Source: Bradyrhizobium arachidis
GTDB lineage: Bacteria; Pseudomonadota; Alphaproteobacteria; Rhizobiales; Xanthobacteraceae
Length of the DNA: 64,000 nucleotides
Direction of reading: 5' to 3'
Assembly (NCBI RefSeq): GCF_015291705.1
Contig: NZ_CP030050.1
Location: 9,046,001 to 9,110,000 of the forward strand
The notes under the pieces are model-generated. The model saw only the letters and a list, made by a program, of their open reading frames with translations. It did no database searches and was not told the DNA's origin. The position numbers and the translations under genes are program-made. This document shows positions 34,109 through 43,568 of the stretch, piece after piece (positions within the stretch are counted from its first letter, which is position 1; every line of letters starts with the position of its first letter).

Positions 34109-37100
34109 ATGCAAGAGAGCTTCTCGTCTCCGTTCATCCGATACCCGATCGGCACCTCGCTGCTGATGGCGGGCATCCTGTTCGTAGGCCTCGTGGCCTA
34201 TCCGCTGCTGCCGGTTGCACCGCTGCCCCAGGTCGACTTTCCGACCATCCAGGTTTCCGCGTCGCTGCCGGGCGGCAGCCCGGAAACCATGGCCTCCTCG
34301 GTCGCACAGCCGCTCGAGCGCCAGCTCGCCCAGATCCCCGGCATCACCCAGATGACCTCGACGAGCTCGCTCGGCTCGGCCTCGATCACCATCCAGTTCG
34401 ATCTCAACCGCCTGATCGATGCCGCCGCCAATGACGTGCAGGCTGCGATCAACGCGGCGAGCGGGCAATTGCCGAAGAACCTGCCCTCGCCGCCGACCTA
34501 CCGCAAGGTCAACCCGGCGGACTCCCCGATCATGATCCTGTCGGCGACGTCAGACACGCTGCCGCTGACCACCGTCAGCGACCGCACCGACGCGCAGCTC
34601 GCCCAGCAGATCAGCCAGATCCCGGGCGTCGCCCAGGTATTCGTCGGCGGCCAGCAAAAGCCCTCGGTGCGCATCCAGATCGATCCGGCCAAGCTCGTCG
34701 CCAAGGGATTGTCGCTGGAGGACGTGCGCAGCCAGATCGCGATCGCCACCGCCGACAGCCCGAAGGGCAACATCGACGGCACGCGGCGCTCCTACACCAT
34801 CTACGCCAACGACCAGCTGCTCGAGGCGGCGCACTGGAAGGACATCATCGTCGCCTACCGCAACGGCGCACCGTTGCGGATCCGCGACATCGGCGAGGCC
34901 GTGTCCGGGCCGGAAGACATGAAGACCGCGGCCTGGGCCGACGGCAAGCGCGGCGTGTTCCTGGTCATCTTCAAGCAGCCCGGCGCCAACGTCATCGAGA
35001 CCGTCGACCGCATCAAGGAGAAGCTGCCGCGGCTGATCGCAGCGATCCCGCCCGCGATCAAGATCAAGATCATCAGCGACCGCACCATCACCATCCGCGC
35101 CGCAGTCGACGACGTGCAGATCACGCTGATGATCACCATCGCGCTGGTGGTGATGGTGATCTTCATCTTCCTGCGCAGCTTCTGGGCCACGATCATCCCG
35201 AGCATCACCGTGCCGCTGGCGCTGCTCGGGGCCTGCTCGCTGATGTGGGTGTTCGGCTATTCGCTGGACAATCTGTCGCTGATGGCGCTGACCATCGCGG
35301 TAGGCTTCGTGGTGGACGACGCCATCGTGATGCTGGAAAACATCACGCGCTATGTCGAGCGGGGCGAGAGCCCGGTCGCCGCGGCATACAAGGGCGCGGC
35401 CGAGATCGGCTTCACCATCGTCTCGATCAGCATCTCGCTGGTCGCGGTGCTGATCCCGCTGCTGCTGATGGGCGGCATCATCGGCCGGCTGTTCCGCGAG
35501 TTCGCGGTGACGCTGTCGATGGCGATCTTCGTCTCCCTCGTGGTGTCGCTGACCCTGACGCCGATGATGGCCTCGCGCTTCCTCCGCGCCGACCACGAGG
35601 CGCGGCGCGGCCGCTTCTACCAGTGGAGCGAGCGGATGTTCGAGCGCCTGCTCGGCACCTACGAGCGCGGCCTGGATCTCGCGCTGAAACACAGCTTCGT
35701 CACGCTTCTCATCTTCTTCGGCACCGTCGCGCTCTCGGCAGTGCTGTTCATCATGATCCCCAAGGGCTTCTTCCCGCAGCAGGACAACGGCTTCCTCACC
35801 GCGGTATCCGAGATGCCGCAGGACATCTCCTTCACCGAGATGAAGCGCCGGCAGGAGGAGCTCAACGCCATCGTGCAGGCCGATCCCGCCGTCGATTCCA
35901 TCGCGATGTTCATCGGCGGCGGCGGCACGGCGCTGAACTCGGGGCGCATGTATGTCACGCTGAAGCCGATCGGGGAGCGCGATGCCAGTGCGCAAGCGAT
36001 CATCGCGCGGCTGCGGCCGAAGCTTGCCGAGGTCGAGGGCGCTCGCCTCTACATGCAGGCCTCGCAGGACGTGCGGCTCGGCGGGCGCGCCACCCGCACC
36101 CAGTTTGAGTTCACGCTCCAGGACGCCAATCTCGCCGAGCTGAACGAGTGGGCGCCGAAGATCCTGGCCGGCATGAGGGGCCTGCCACAACTGCGCGACG
36201 TCGCCACCGACCAGCAGACCGAGGGTACGACGCTGCAGCTCAGGATCAATCGCGACACCGCCGCGCGCTACGGCATCCAGCCGCAACTGATCGACGACAC
36301 GCTCTACGACGCCTTCGGCCAGCGCCAGGTCGCGCAATATTTCACCCAGACCAACAGCTATCACGTGGTGCTCGAGATCACGCCGGCCCTGCAGGGCCAG
36401 CTCGAGACGCTGGAGAAGCTCTACATCAAGTCGCCGCTGACCGGGGACCAGGTGCCGCTTTCGGTGATGTGTAGCTGGACCAACGTGCCGGTGCGGCCGC
36501 TCGCGATCGCGCATCAGGGCCAGTTCCCTGCGGTGACGATCAGCTTCAACCTCGCCGAGGGCGTGGCGCTGGGACAGGCCACCGACGCGGTGCTGCGCGC
36601 GGTTGGCGCCATGGGCGCGCCGCCGACACTGTCGACGAGTTTTCAGGGCACCGCGCAGGCGTTCCAGCAATCGCTCGGCACCGTGCCAATGCTGATCCTC
36701 GCCGCGCTGGTCGTCGTCTACCTCGTGCTGGGCGTACTCTACGAGAGCTACATCCACCCGCTGACCATCTTGTCGACGCTGCCGTCGGCAGGTGTCGGCG
36801 CGATCGCGATCCTGATGATCTTCGGATTCGACTTCAGCCTCATCGCCCTGATCGGGGTCATCCTGCTGATCGGGATCGTCAAGAAGAACGGCATCATGAT
36901 GGTGGACTTCGCCATCGCCGCCGAGCGCGAGCAGCATCTGACACCGGAGCAGTCGATCCGCCAGGCCGCGCTGCTGCGCTTCCGCCCGATCATGATGACG
37001 ACGATGGCGGCGCTGCTCGGCGGTGTCCCCCTGATGCTCGGCACCGGCACCGGCGCCGAGATCCGCCAGCCGCTCGGCTATGCCATGGTCGGCGGCCTGC

Positions 37101-37243
37101 TGGTGAGCCAGGCGCTGACGCTGTTCACGACGCCTGTGGTCTATCTCTACCTCGACCGCTTCTCCAACCTGCTGTCACGCTGGATGGACGGGAAGCCGCA
37201 GGCCGAGACAGCCAGCGACAAGCAGAAGGATGCGGCGGAGTAG
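34109..37243 (+). CDS. RND-family multidrug efflux permease (HAE1, MdtB/MdtC-like)
   Basis: A 1044-residue inner-membrane pump with 12 helices and two large periplasmic domains. The first helix region reads SPFIRYPIGTSLLMAGILFV, followed by LLPVAPLPQVDFPTIQVSAS. Proton-relay Asp residues lie in VGFVVDDAIVMLENITRY (about residue 405), and the second-half counterpart GIVKKNGIMMVDFAIAAERE is intact. The FLRSFWATIIPSITVPLALL block is typical of MdtB/MdtC. Length is full. No membrane fusion protein or outer-membrane channel gene lies on either side, so it must use partners encoded elsewhere. Confidence 0.95.
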   Translation: MQESFSSPFIRYPIGTSLLMAGILFVGLVAYPLLPVAPLPQVDFPTIQVSASLPGGSPETMASSVAQPLERQLAQIPGITQMTSTSSLGSASITIQFDLNRLIDAAANDVQAAINAASGQLPKNLPSPPTYRKVNPADSPIMILSATSDTLPLTTVSDRTDAQLAQQISQIPGVAQVFVGGQQKPSVRIQIDPAKLVAKGLSLEDVRSQIAIATADSPKGNIDGTRRSYTIYANDQLLEAAHWKDIIVAYRNGAPLRIRDIGEAVSGPEDMKTAAWADGKRGVFLVIFKQPGANVIETVDRIKEKLPRLIAAIPPAIKIKIISDRTITIRAAVDDVQITLMITIALVVMVIFIFLRSFWATIIPSITVPLALLGACSLMWVFGYSLDNLSLMALTIAVGFVVDDAIVMLENITRYVERGESPVAAAYKGAAEIGFTIVSISISLVAVLIPLLLMGGIIGRLFREFAVTLSMAIFVSLVVSLTLTPMMASRFLRADHEARRGRFYQWSERMFERLLGTYERGLDLALKHSFVTLLIFFGTVALSAVLFIMIPKGFFPQQDNGFLTAVSEMPQDISFTEMKRRQEELNAIVQADPAVDSIAMFIGGGGTALNSGRMYVTLKPIGERDASAQAIIARLRPKLAEVEGARLYMQASQDVRLGGRATRTQFEFTLQDANLAELNEWAPKILAGMRGLPQLRDVATDQQTEGTTLQLRINRDTAARYGIQPQLIDDTLYDAFGQRQVAQYFTQTNSYHVVLEITPALQGQLETLEKLYIKSPLTGDQVPLSVMCSWTNVPVRPLAIAHQGQFPAVTISFNLAEGVALGQATDAVLRAVGAMGAPPTLSTSFQGTAQAFQQSLGTVPMLILAALVVVYLVLGVLYESYIHPLTILSTLPSAGVGAIAILMIFGFDFSLIALIGVILLIGIVKKNGIMMVDFAIAAEREQHLTPEQSIRQAALLRFRPIMMTTMAALLGGVPLMLGTGTGAEIRQPLGYAMVGGLLVSQALTLFTTPVVYLYLDRFSNLLSRWMDGKPQAETASDKQKDAAE

Positions 37244-37339
37244 ATCCAGAGGCTTTCCACGGAGGGTTCTGGATTGCTTCGTCGCAAGGGCTCCTCGCAA
37301 TGACGGAGCATGAGGCAGCAGCTTCGTTCATCAGGTGCC

Positions 37340-37409
37340 GTAGGGTGGGCAAAGCGAAGCGTGCCCACCATCCGCATTTGGTGGGCACGCTTCGCTTTGC
37401 CCACCCTAC
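37340..37409. repeat. Palindromic repeat, GTAGGGTGGGCAAAG family (copy 2, near-perfect)
   Basis: GTAGGGTGGGCAAAGCGAAG...GTGCCCACCA and its exact complement flank only about ten bases, giving a 30-bp stem. It lies between the convergent RND and htpG genes. Flanking copies of a second short repeat (GGATTGCTTCGTCGC ... CTCGCAATGACG, 37271-37304) show a composite element. Confidence 0.85.
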
Positions 37410-37477
37410 AGGGTCTACGCGGTCTGCGCGCGTGGCAAGCTGCTCCCCATCGCAATGACGACGGAACAAGAGGAGCG

Positions 37478-39352
37478 TCAGCCCAGCCCCTGCAGCACCA
37501 GCCGATTCAGCCTCGCCGCAAACGCCGCCGGGTCCTCCGGCAGCTCGCCGTCCAGGATCTGCGCCTGCTCGAGCAGGAGCAGGCTGAGATCGTCGACCGT
37601 CTTGGAGCCGGCCTGCGCCTTGGTGATCGCGCTCACCATGGGATGACGCAGATTGATCTCGAGGATCGGCCTGGTGCGCATGCCGCGGTTCTGCTGCGAC
37701 AGGATGCGCTCGAGTTCGCGGCTCGGGCCCTGGCTGTCGGCGACGAGGCAGGAGGCGGAGCTGGTGAGGCGCGTCGAGGCCTTGACGTCGCTGACGCGCT
37801 CGCCCAGCGCGGCCTTGATCACCGCGACGGTCGCGGCTTCGTCCGCTTCGGGCTCGTCCTTCTTCGCCTCGTCCGCCGCGTCGACGCGCGGGATCAGGTC
37901 GAGGTTGAGATCGCCCTGGCTGAGCGACTTCAGCGGCTTTCCGTCGAACTCCGTCGGCATCGAGGTCCAGAACGCGTCGACCGGATCGGACAGCAGCAGC
38001 ACCTCGATACCGCGCGCGGTCGCCGCTTCCAGCCGCGGATTGGACTTCAGCCGCTCGATGCTGTCGCCGACGAGATAGTAGATCTCGGTCTGGTTCGGCT
38101 TGAAATCGGCGACGACCTGCTTCAGCGACCGCTTTTCGCCCGAGGTGGTGGTGAAGCGCGACAGCGCCAGCAGCTTTTCGCGCCGCTCGAAATCCTCGTA
38201 GATGCCTTCCTTCAGCACCGCGCCGAAGGCATCCCAGATCTTTGCAAAGTTGTCCGGGTCCTTGTCGGCAAGGCCTTCCAGCTCCGACACGACGCGGGTC
38301 GCGACCGCCTTTCGGATCTGTGCCAGCTGCGGATTGTTCTGCAGCATCTCGCGCGAGATGTTGAGCGGTAGGTCCTCGCTGTCGACCACACCACGAATGA
38401 AGCGCAGATAGCCGGGCAACAGATCGGCATCGTCGGTGATGAAGACGCGGCGAACGTAGAGCTTCACCCGGCCCTTGCGGTTCGGCTCGAACAAGTCGAA
38501 CGGCTTGGTCGAGGGCGCGAACAACAGCACGGCGTAGGAGTAGCGGCCCTCGGCGCGGTAGTGCAGCGTCATCGCGGGATCGTCGAAGGCCGAGGCGATC
38601 TGCTGATAGGCCTTCTTGTAGTCTTCCGCCGTCAGCTCGGATTTGGAGCGCTGCCACAGTGCGCTCGCCGAGTTGATCTGGCGCGGCTCGCCCTCTTCGG
38701 GCACGAGCTCGATCGGGAACAGGATGTTGTCGGAATAGGCGCTGACGATGCGCTCGATCTCGTACGTCTCGAGATATTTCTTGGCGTCGTCCTTGAGGTG
38801 CAGGACGATCTCGGTGCCGCGCGCCAAACGCGCCGCGTCCGCCTCGCCGGCCCGCGCGATCTCGAAGCCGGAGCCGCCGGAGGACGTCCAGGTCCAGACG
38901 TCGCTCTCGCCGGCGCGACGGCTGATGACGACGATCCTGTCGGCGACCATGAAGGCGGAATAGAAGCCGACGCCGAACTGGCCGATCAGGCCGAGGCCGT
39001 CCTTGGCCTCCCTCAGCTTCGACACGAAGGCCTTGGTGCCGGAGCGGGCGATGGTGCCGAGATGGTCGATCAGCTCCTGCCGCTCCATGCCGATGCCGTT
39101 ATCGGCGATCGTCAGCGTTCCGGCCGCCTTGTTCGGGATGATACGGATCTTGAGCGCGTCGCCTTCGCCTAGCAGCGCCGGACTTGCGATCGCCTCATAG
39201 CGCAGCTTGTCGCAGGCGTCCGAGGCGTTGGAGACGAGCTCGCGCAGGAAGATGTCGGTCTCCGAATAGACGGAGTGCACCATGAGGTGCAGCAGCTCGG
39301 AAACCTCGGCTTGGAATGGCTGCGTATGCACAGCCGTATCTGACGTCGTCAT
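37478..39352 (-). CDS. htpG: Chaperone Hsp90 (HtpG)
   Basis: A 624-residue Hsp90 chaperone. The GHKL ATPase motifs are [17 protein letters not shown] (about residues 39-55), [20 protein letters not shown], and the lid [20 protein letters not shown]. The middle domain has [20 protein letters not shown] with the catalytic Arg region after it, and the C-terminal dimerisation domain is complete. It assists folding of client proteins in the cytosol with ATP. I see no CIRCE element in the upstream gap. It is a single gene. Confidence 0.98.
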   Translation of the reverse strand: MTTSDTAVHTQPFQAEVSELLHLMVHSVYSETDIFLRELVSNASDACDKLRYEAIASPALLGEGDALKIRIIPNKAAGTLTIADNGIGMERQELIDHLGTIARSGTKAFVSKLREAKDGLGLIGQFGVGFYSAFMVADRIVVISRRAGESDVWTWTSSGGSGFEIARAGEADAARLARGTEIVLHLKDDAKKYLETYEIERIVSAYSDNILFPIELVPEEGEPRQINSASALWQRSKSELTAEDYKKAYQQIASAFDDPAMTLHYRAEGRYSYAVLLFAPSTKPFDLFEPNRKGRVKLYVRRVFITDDADLLPGYLRFIRGVVDSEDLPLNISREMLQNNPQLAQIRKAVATRVVSELEGLADKDPDNFAKIWDAFGAVLKEGIYEDFERREKLLALSRFTTTSGEKRSLKQVVADFKPNQTEIYYLVGDSIERLKSNPRLEAATARGIEVLLLSDPVDAFWTSMPTEFDGKPLKSLSQGDLNLDLIPRVDAADEAKKDEPEADEAATVAVIKAALGERVSDVKASTRLTSSASCLVADSQGPSRELERILSQQNRGMRTRPILEINLRHPMVSAITKAQAGSKTVDDLSLLLLEQAQILDGELPEDPAAFAARLNRLVLQGLG

Positions 39353-39458
39353 GCGTTTACCCGGTCAATCAAAGGGAAAGCCGGGATATAGCGCGACCGG
39401 ACAACGGATCAAGAGGATGTGAGCGCCGCGACGACGCCGGTCGTTCGGCCAGGCGCGA

Positions 39459-39881
39459 TCACGTCACGCAGCGACCTGGCTGGAGCAGCCTTGCGACCTC
39501 GGTCAGCGAGCTGACCATCGGCTCGCAGGCAATCGTCGGCTTGGGGCGGCCCTGCTTCTGGTCCTTGCCCTTGAGCAGCATCGGCGGCGGCTTGGCATTG
39601 CCGGTCTCGATTACCGCAGGGACCCGCAGCAGCACCGACGTGTCGGCAAGGTCGTTCAGCCGCATCGACACGGTGCGGGTGGGAACCGGGGCGGCCTTGA
39701 CCTCGGCGAGACGGTCGGCCTTGCTGGCGCGATTGACGTTGTGGCCCGGCTTATCGACAACCGCCTGCCAGCGGTCGGCCAGATCGTGGCCGGAGGCCAG
39801 CTGCACCGCGCCGACCTGGACCGCACCGAGCGTTGCGGCAATTGCGACGGCGCCCAAAAATATCTTTTGAATCTGTGACAT
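39459..39881 (-). CDS. Secreted protein of unknown function
   Basis: A 140-residue protein with a hydrophobic signal-like N-terminus (MSQIQKIFLGAVAIAATLGA) and a basic hydrophilic mature part, with two Cys (IACEPM and PGRCVT) near the C-terminus that could form a disulphide. I do not recognise a family. The start at 39881 is preferred because it follows GAGGGATATT. The gene is upstream of htpG on the same strand, with 106 bp between. Confidence 0.65.
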   Translation of the reverse strand: MSQIQKIFLGAVAIAATLGAVQVGAVQLASGHDLADRWQAVVDKPGHNVNRASKADRLAEVKAAPVPTRTVSMRLNDLADTSVLLRVPAVIETGNAKPPPMLLKGKDQKQGRPKPTIACEPMVSSLTEVARLLQPGRCVT

Positions 39882-40148
39882 GGCTAAATATCCCTCGCCC
39901 CATGGCGATCGCGGGAACAACGCGACGAGAGGACCGGGAGTTCTCAGCCGTTAAGATCACTTAACCGTGTGCGCAAATCACCGAAGGCGGCACAAAAAAT
40001 TTCGCTACCGCCTGGAACGACTTTCGCGCCCGGGAGTCGTCTCAGCAGCCGGCTATTCCCCCCTGCCCCATAAGCCGGCGACGTAGGGCGCGACTGTGGT
40101 GATGCCAGTCGCGCCTTACTTTTGTGTGGGGCTCACTTTTGCTTCAAG

Positions 40149-40748
40149 TTATTTGGCCTTCCCCGCCAGCCACTCCCGCCCTTCGGCATAAAGCTTCTCG
40201 ACCTCGGGCCCGATCAGGCCGGGCATGTCGCGCTTGACCTTGTAGCCGATCAGCTCCTGCATGTAGGCGAGGTGGCGGTAGCCTTCGGGCAGTGCGGCCA
40301 GCGCTTGCTGGTCGAGCCGGAGTGTTGCCGCGGGATCGACCGGATCGATGCGGTCCTTCTCGTAGATCGGCTGGCGGCGGACGATGCCCCATTGGCCTTG
40401 CCGCTTCTCCAGGAAATCGTAGAAGCGGCCGGTGCAGACGACGTCGCAGAGCACGTCATGCACCAGGGCACGCTGCGAGATCGTCATCTTGGTCTGGGCG
40501 ATCGCGCGCTCGCCCGCGCGGTCGATGCTGGAGCCGCCGAGGAAATGCAGGATGCGCACGCCCCTGGCAAAACCCTCCTGGCTGACGCGCATGAAATCCC
40601 GCGCCGGTCCCTGAAACCAGGTCGCGGACATCCAGCCCTCTTCGTGCCAGACGGTAGCAAAACGCTCCCAGTCACCGGCATCGCGCCACACCGCCCAGTT
40701 CTCGACGAGGTCGCGGATGGCGAGGCGGTCGAGCAATTGCTGGTCCAT
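40149..40748 (-). CDS. NTF2/SnoaL-like family protein
   Basis: A 199-residue cone-fold protein of the SnoaL_4/aromatic-ring-hydroxylase-beta-like group. Features are LLDRLAIRDLVENWAVWRDA at the start, then WERFATVWHEEGWMSATWFQ (ligand-pocket strand) and AQTKMTISQRALVHDVLCDV. Members include isomerases, dehydratases and small subunits of dioxygenases; the reaction here cannot be told. It ends before the phyR region and shows no operon partner. Confidence 0.82.
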   Translation of the reverse strand: MDQQLLDRLAIRDLVENWAVWRDAGDWERFATVWHEEGWMSATWFQGPARDFMRVSQEGFARGVRILHFLGGSSIDRAGERAIAQTKMTISQRALVHDVLCDVVCTGRFYDFLEKRQGQWGIVRRQPIYEKDRIDPVDPAATLRLDQQALAALPEGYRHLAYMQELIGYKVKRDMPGLIGPEVEKLYAEGREWLAGKAK

Positions 40749-40889
40749 GGTGCGTATCTCCGATTGGGGTCGATGCCGAGGTATGAGCGGCGAATTCGAT
40801 GCGCGTCAAGCGCGGCAGGCAGACATGAAAAATCCGGCGTGCCTTGCAGCACGCCGGATCAATCACTTCGCCGAATAACGCGTTATCAG

Positions 40890-40940
40890 GCCGCGGGCGC
40901 CTTCTTACGCCGCGGGCGCCCTTCTTACGCCGCGGGCGCC
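40890..40940. repeat. 20-bp tandem repeat at the 3' end of phyR
   Basis: CTTCTTACGCCGCGGGCGCC occurs twice back to back (40901-40920 and 40921-40940), plus a partial third unit (40890-40900). The upstream unit encodes the last residues and stop of PhyR (KAPAA-stop), so the duplication extends past the stop codon. This looks like recent slippage. Confidence 0.85.
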
Positions 40941-41731
40941 TTGGGCGTGCGGTTGCGCGAGTTGCGCTGGAAGAACAGCGCCTGGCTCGCCACCGCCGAG
41001 ACCATTGCGGGCTGGAACGGCTTCGAGATCAGGAACGCCGGCTCGGGGCGCTCGCCGGTGAGGAAGCGCTCGGGGTAGGCGGTGATGAACACCACTGGCA
41101 CCTCGAAGGTGCGCAGCAGCTCGTTGACGGCGTCGAGGCCCGACGAGCCGTCGGCGAGCTGGATGTCGGCGAGGATCAGGCCGGGCCGCTTGTTCTTGGC
41201 CAGCGCCACCGCATCGGCATGGGTGCGCGCGACGCCGACGACGTTGTGGCCGAGGTTCTTCACCAGGCTTTCGAGGTCCATGGCGATGAAGGTCTCGTCC
41301 TCGATGATCAGCACGTCGGTAGCGATCTCGGCCGCCATCTCGCGTCCGGCGGCATCGGCCAGCCGCCGCGTCTCGCCGACGTCAGTGCCGAGGATGTAGG
41401 CGACCTCCTCTTCCGAAAATCCCTCGAGCGAGAGTAGCAGGAAGGCCTGCCGCGGCAGCGGCGTGATGTTCGACAGCCGCCGCTCCGGCGGCATCGGCAG
41501 CGTCGTCACCTCGGCATCATCGTTGACCGAGACGGAATTCCAGATCTGGGTGAACAGCCGGAACAGACCGGCGCGCGGCCCGTGGCTCTCGTCGAGCACC
41601 GACGGATCCCCCAGCATGGCTTCCAACATGGCTGCGACATAGGCGTCACCGGAGGCCTGGCTGCCCGTCAGGGCGCGGGCGTAGCGGCGCAACAGCGGCA
41701 AGTGTTCAGCAACAAGCTGTGAACGGGACAT
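40925..41731 (-). CDS. phyR: PhyR, general stress response regulator (anti-anti-sigma factor)
   Basis: A 268-residue two-domain protein. Residues 1-130 form a sigma-factor-like domain (SRSQLVAEHLPLLRRYARAL and LPRQAFLLLSLEGFSEEEVA, matching sigma regions 2 and 4). Residues 137-260 form a receiver domain with acidic E144/D145 and phospho-acceptor D189 in GLILADIQLADG. Phosphorylated PhyR binds NepR and releases EcfG. The start at 41731 follows GGAGTGGGG and is preferred over 41746. The gene is divergent from nepR-ecfG, the conserved alphaproteobacterial arrangement. Confidence 0.97.
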   Translation of the reverse strand: MSRSQLVAEHLPLLRRYARALTGSQASGDAYVAAMLEAMLGDPSVLDESHGPRAGLFRLFTQIWNSVSVNDDAEVTTLPMPPERRLSNITPLPRQAFLLLSLEGFSEEEVAYILGTDVGETRRLADAAGREMAAEIATDVLIIEDETFIAMDLESLVKNLGHNVVGVARTHADAVALAKNKRPGLILADIQLADGSSGLDAVNELLRTFEVPVVFITAYPERFLTGERPEPAFLISKPFQPAMVSAVASQALFFQRNSRNRTPKAPAA

Positions 41732-41821
41732 CCCCACTCCATTCATCTTCGGGCCAGCCTTAGATCCAACCCTGAGGTCAGGCGATACGCGGGGGGGCCC
41801 GGGTTCCCCTGCTGGGCTGTT

Positions 41822-41880
41822 TACGCATCAGGCCAATAAAAGTTCCGCAAAGCGCGGAACTTTTTATCTCACGTCGCATT
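41822..41880. promoter_or_regulatory. Divergent EcfG-type promoters sharing one inverted repeat
   Basis: AAAAGTTCCGC (41839-41849) and GCGGAACTTTT (41854-41864) are perfect inverted arms. Each contains the EcfG -35 GGAAC, reading outwards. Leftwards, GGAAC (41846-41842) is followed after 16 bases by CGTA (41825-41822), one mismatch from CGTT. Rightwards, GGAAC (41856-41860) is followed after 16 bases by CATT (41877-41880), also one mismatch. This predicts autoregulation of both phyR and nepR-ecfG. Confidence 0.72.
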
Positions 41881-41962
41881 GTGCCTATCCAGGGAACGGC
41901 TCCCGGTTGAGAAAACTTCTCTATTTTACAGTCACTTAACTCGGGGAAACGTGGAACAGGTC

Positions 41963-42199
41963 ATGAAAGATCTCAAATCTCAAGCCAGCAAAAGCACGAC
42001 CCCCGGCAAGGGAGGGCTCACTCCGGAGATTCAATCCCGGATCGGGCATCAGCTCCGCGCCATGTACGACGACGTCGTGCGGCAGGGGGTTCCCGACCGG
42101 TTCGCGGAGCTCATCAAAAAGCTTGATGCGCCGGGAGGGATATCTCAAAGCGAGAATGTTGCTGGGGGCTCCAACGACAACAACAATGGGAGGGATTAA
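41963..42199 (+). CDS. nepR: NepR, anti-sigma factor of EcfG
   Basis: A 78-residue protein. The conserved NepR core is GLTPEIQSRIGHQLRAMYDD followed by VVRQGVPDRFAELIKKL, two helices that bind EcfG or PhyR. Low-complexity termini (SNDNNNGRD) are common. Its stop overlaps the ecfG ATG (TAATG), ensuring balanced production with the sigma factor. A GTG at 41951 is an alternative start. It is transcribed from the EcfG-like promoter upstream. Confidence 0.95.
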   Translation: MKDLKSQASKSTTPGKGGLTPEIQSRIGHQLRAMYDDVVRQGVPDRFAELIKKLDAPGGISQSENVAGGSNDNNNGRD

Positions 42200-42747
42200 T
42201 GCCTCTCACGGACTCCCTGCGTAACGACATCCTGGCGGCCGTGCCGAGTCTGCGCGCGTTCGCCATCTCGCTCAGCGGCAATGCGGACCGCGCCGACGAC
42301 TTGGTGCAGGAGACGCTGCTGCGCGCGCTCGCCAACATCGACTCGTTTCAGCCCGGCTCCAATCTGCCGGCGTGGCTGTTCACGATCCTGCGCAACCTGT
42401 TCCGCTCCGACTATCGCAAGCGGCGGCGGGAAGTCGAGGATGCCGAGGGCAATTACGCCAAGACGCTGAAGACGCAGCCGTCGCAGAACGCGCATCTCGA
42501 GTTCGAGGAATTCCGTACCGCGCTCGACAAGCTTCCGCAGGACCAGCGCGAAGCCTTGATCCTGGTCGGTGCCTCGGGCTTCTCCTACGAGGACGCGGCT
42601 TCGATCTGCGGCTGCGCGGTCGGCACCATCAAGAGCCGCGTCAATCGCGCGCGCTCCAAGCTCGCCGCGCTGCTCTATGTCGACGGTGCCGAAGATTTCG
42701 GGCCCGACGAGACCGTGCGGGCCGTGATCGGCGGCAGCGGCGGCTAG
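42199..42747 (+). CDS. ecfG: EcfG, general stress ECF sigma factor
   Basis: A 182-residue ECF sigma factor. Region 2 reads LSGNADRADDLVQETLLRAL and LPAWLFTILRNLFRSDYRKR; region 4 reads LPQDQREALILVGASGFSYE and CGCAVGTIKSRVNRARSKLA, with the helix-turn-helix. Its gene order after nepR and opposite phyR identifies it as EcfG (RpoE4/SigT equivalent). It directs genes for heat, desiccation, osmotic and oxidative stress, and in bradyrhizobia also symbiosis efficiency. A perfect hairpin terminator follows. Confidence 0.96.
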   Translation: MPLTDSLRNDILAAVPSLRAFAISLSGNADRADDLVQETLLRALANIDSFQPGSNLPAWLFTILRNLFRSDYRKRRREVEDAEGNYAKTLKTQPSQNAHLEFEEFRTALDKLPQDQREALILVGASGFSYEDAASICGCAVGTIKSRVNRARSKLAALLYVDGAEDFGPDETVRAVIGGSGG

Positions 42748-42778
42748 CGGCCCGCGTCAATCGGACCAAACGACAGCT

Positions 42779-42810
42779 GCAAAGGCGGCCGTTTCTGCGG
42801 CCGCCTTTGC
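42779..42810. terminator. Bidirectional hairpin terminator after ecfG
   Basis: GCAAAGGCGGCCG and CGGCCGCCTTTGC form a perfect 13-bp stem around TTTCTG. It sits between the convergent ecfG and nitroreductase stops, so it can serve both. The AAAG and CTTT at the base of the stem provide short U-tracts in each direction. Confidence 0.85.
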
Positions 42811-42849
42811 TTGCGTGGATTTGGGTGTTTTCCGCGAATAGCCGCCGGA

Positions 42850-43548
42850 TCACTCCTCGACGAAGGCCACCGTGTCCGCCACGCTCGCGCGCGAGGTGCG
42901 GTAGCTGTTGACCTTGTGGGCGTTGTCGGCATAGCCGAACGAGATGCCGCAGACGACGCGGCGATCGTCGGGCAGATTGAAGTGGCGGCGGATCAGGCCG
43001 GAGTGACGCGCCAGCGCCGCCTGCGGAATGGTGCCGAGCCCGAGCGCCTGCGCGGCCAGCATGAAGTTCGAGACATAAGCCCCGCAATCGATCGCACCGT
43101 AGATGCCGAGCGGCTCGTTGGTGTGGATGATGGCCACGTGCGGCGCGCCGAAGAAATTGTAGTTCTCCAGCGCCTGTTTGGCGTAAGCGCTTCTGTCGCC
43201 GCGGGCGATGCCGAGCGTGTTGTAGAGCTGGAAGCCGCTCTCGCGGCGGCGCTCCAGATAGACCCCGACATATTCGCGCGGCGGGGTGAAATCGTAGTCG
43301 TCGCCGAGCCCGCCCGACGCTTCCTTGTAGATCAGCTTGCGGAAGCGCTCCTTGGCCTCGCCGCTGGCGATGATGACCTGCCAGGGCTGGCTGTTGCACC
43401 AGGACGCGGTGCGCTGCGCGGTGGTCAGCACATGCTCGATGGTCGCGCGGTCGACTTCCCTGGGATGGAAAGCGCGGACGGAGTAGCGCTCGTTGAGGAG
43501 CTCCTCAAGCACGCCGATGCGGTCATTCTGTTTCACTTGTGCGTCCAT
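42850..43548 (-). CDS. Nitroreductase-family FMN oxidoreductase
   Basis: A 232-residue flavoprotein of the nitroreductase superfamily. The FMN-binding N-terminus is LLNERYSVRAFHPREVDRAT, followed by LTTAQRTASWCNSQPWQVII, and later LMLAAQALGLGTIPQAAL and DRRVVCGISFGYAD. Such enzymes reduce nitro compounds, quinones or flavins with NAD(P)H; the natural substrate cannot be told. It is a single gene next to a repeat. Confidence 0.92.
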   Translation of the reverse strand: MDAQVKQNDRIGVLEELLNERYSVRAFHPREVDRATIEHVLTTAQRTASWCNSQPWQVIIASGEAKERFRKLIYKEASGGLGDDYDFTPPREYVGVYLERRRESGFQLYNTLGIARGDRSAYAKQALENYNFFGAPHVAIIHTNEPLGIYGAIDCGAYVSNFMLAAQALGLGTIPQAALARHSGLIRRHFNLPDDRRVVCGISFGYADNAHKVNSYRTSRASVADTVAFVEE

Positions 43549-43568
43549 GGATCAGCTCGCGCTCTTTC

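Noticed and set aside
34550..36937. A 795-codon open frame on the minus strand opposite the RND pump
   Set aside because: It mirrors the pump's codon pattern in GC-rich DNA, is Asp/His/Arg-rich low complexity, and has no domain; the plus-strand pump has intact motifs throughout.
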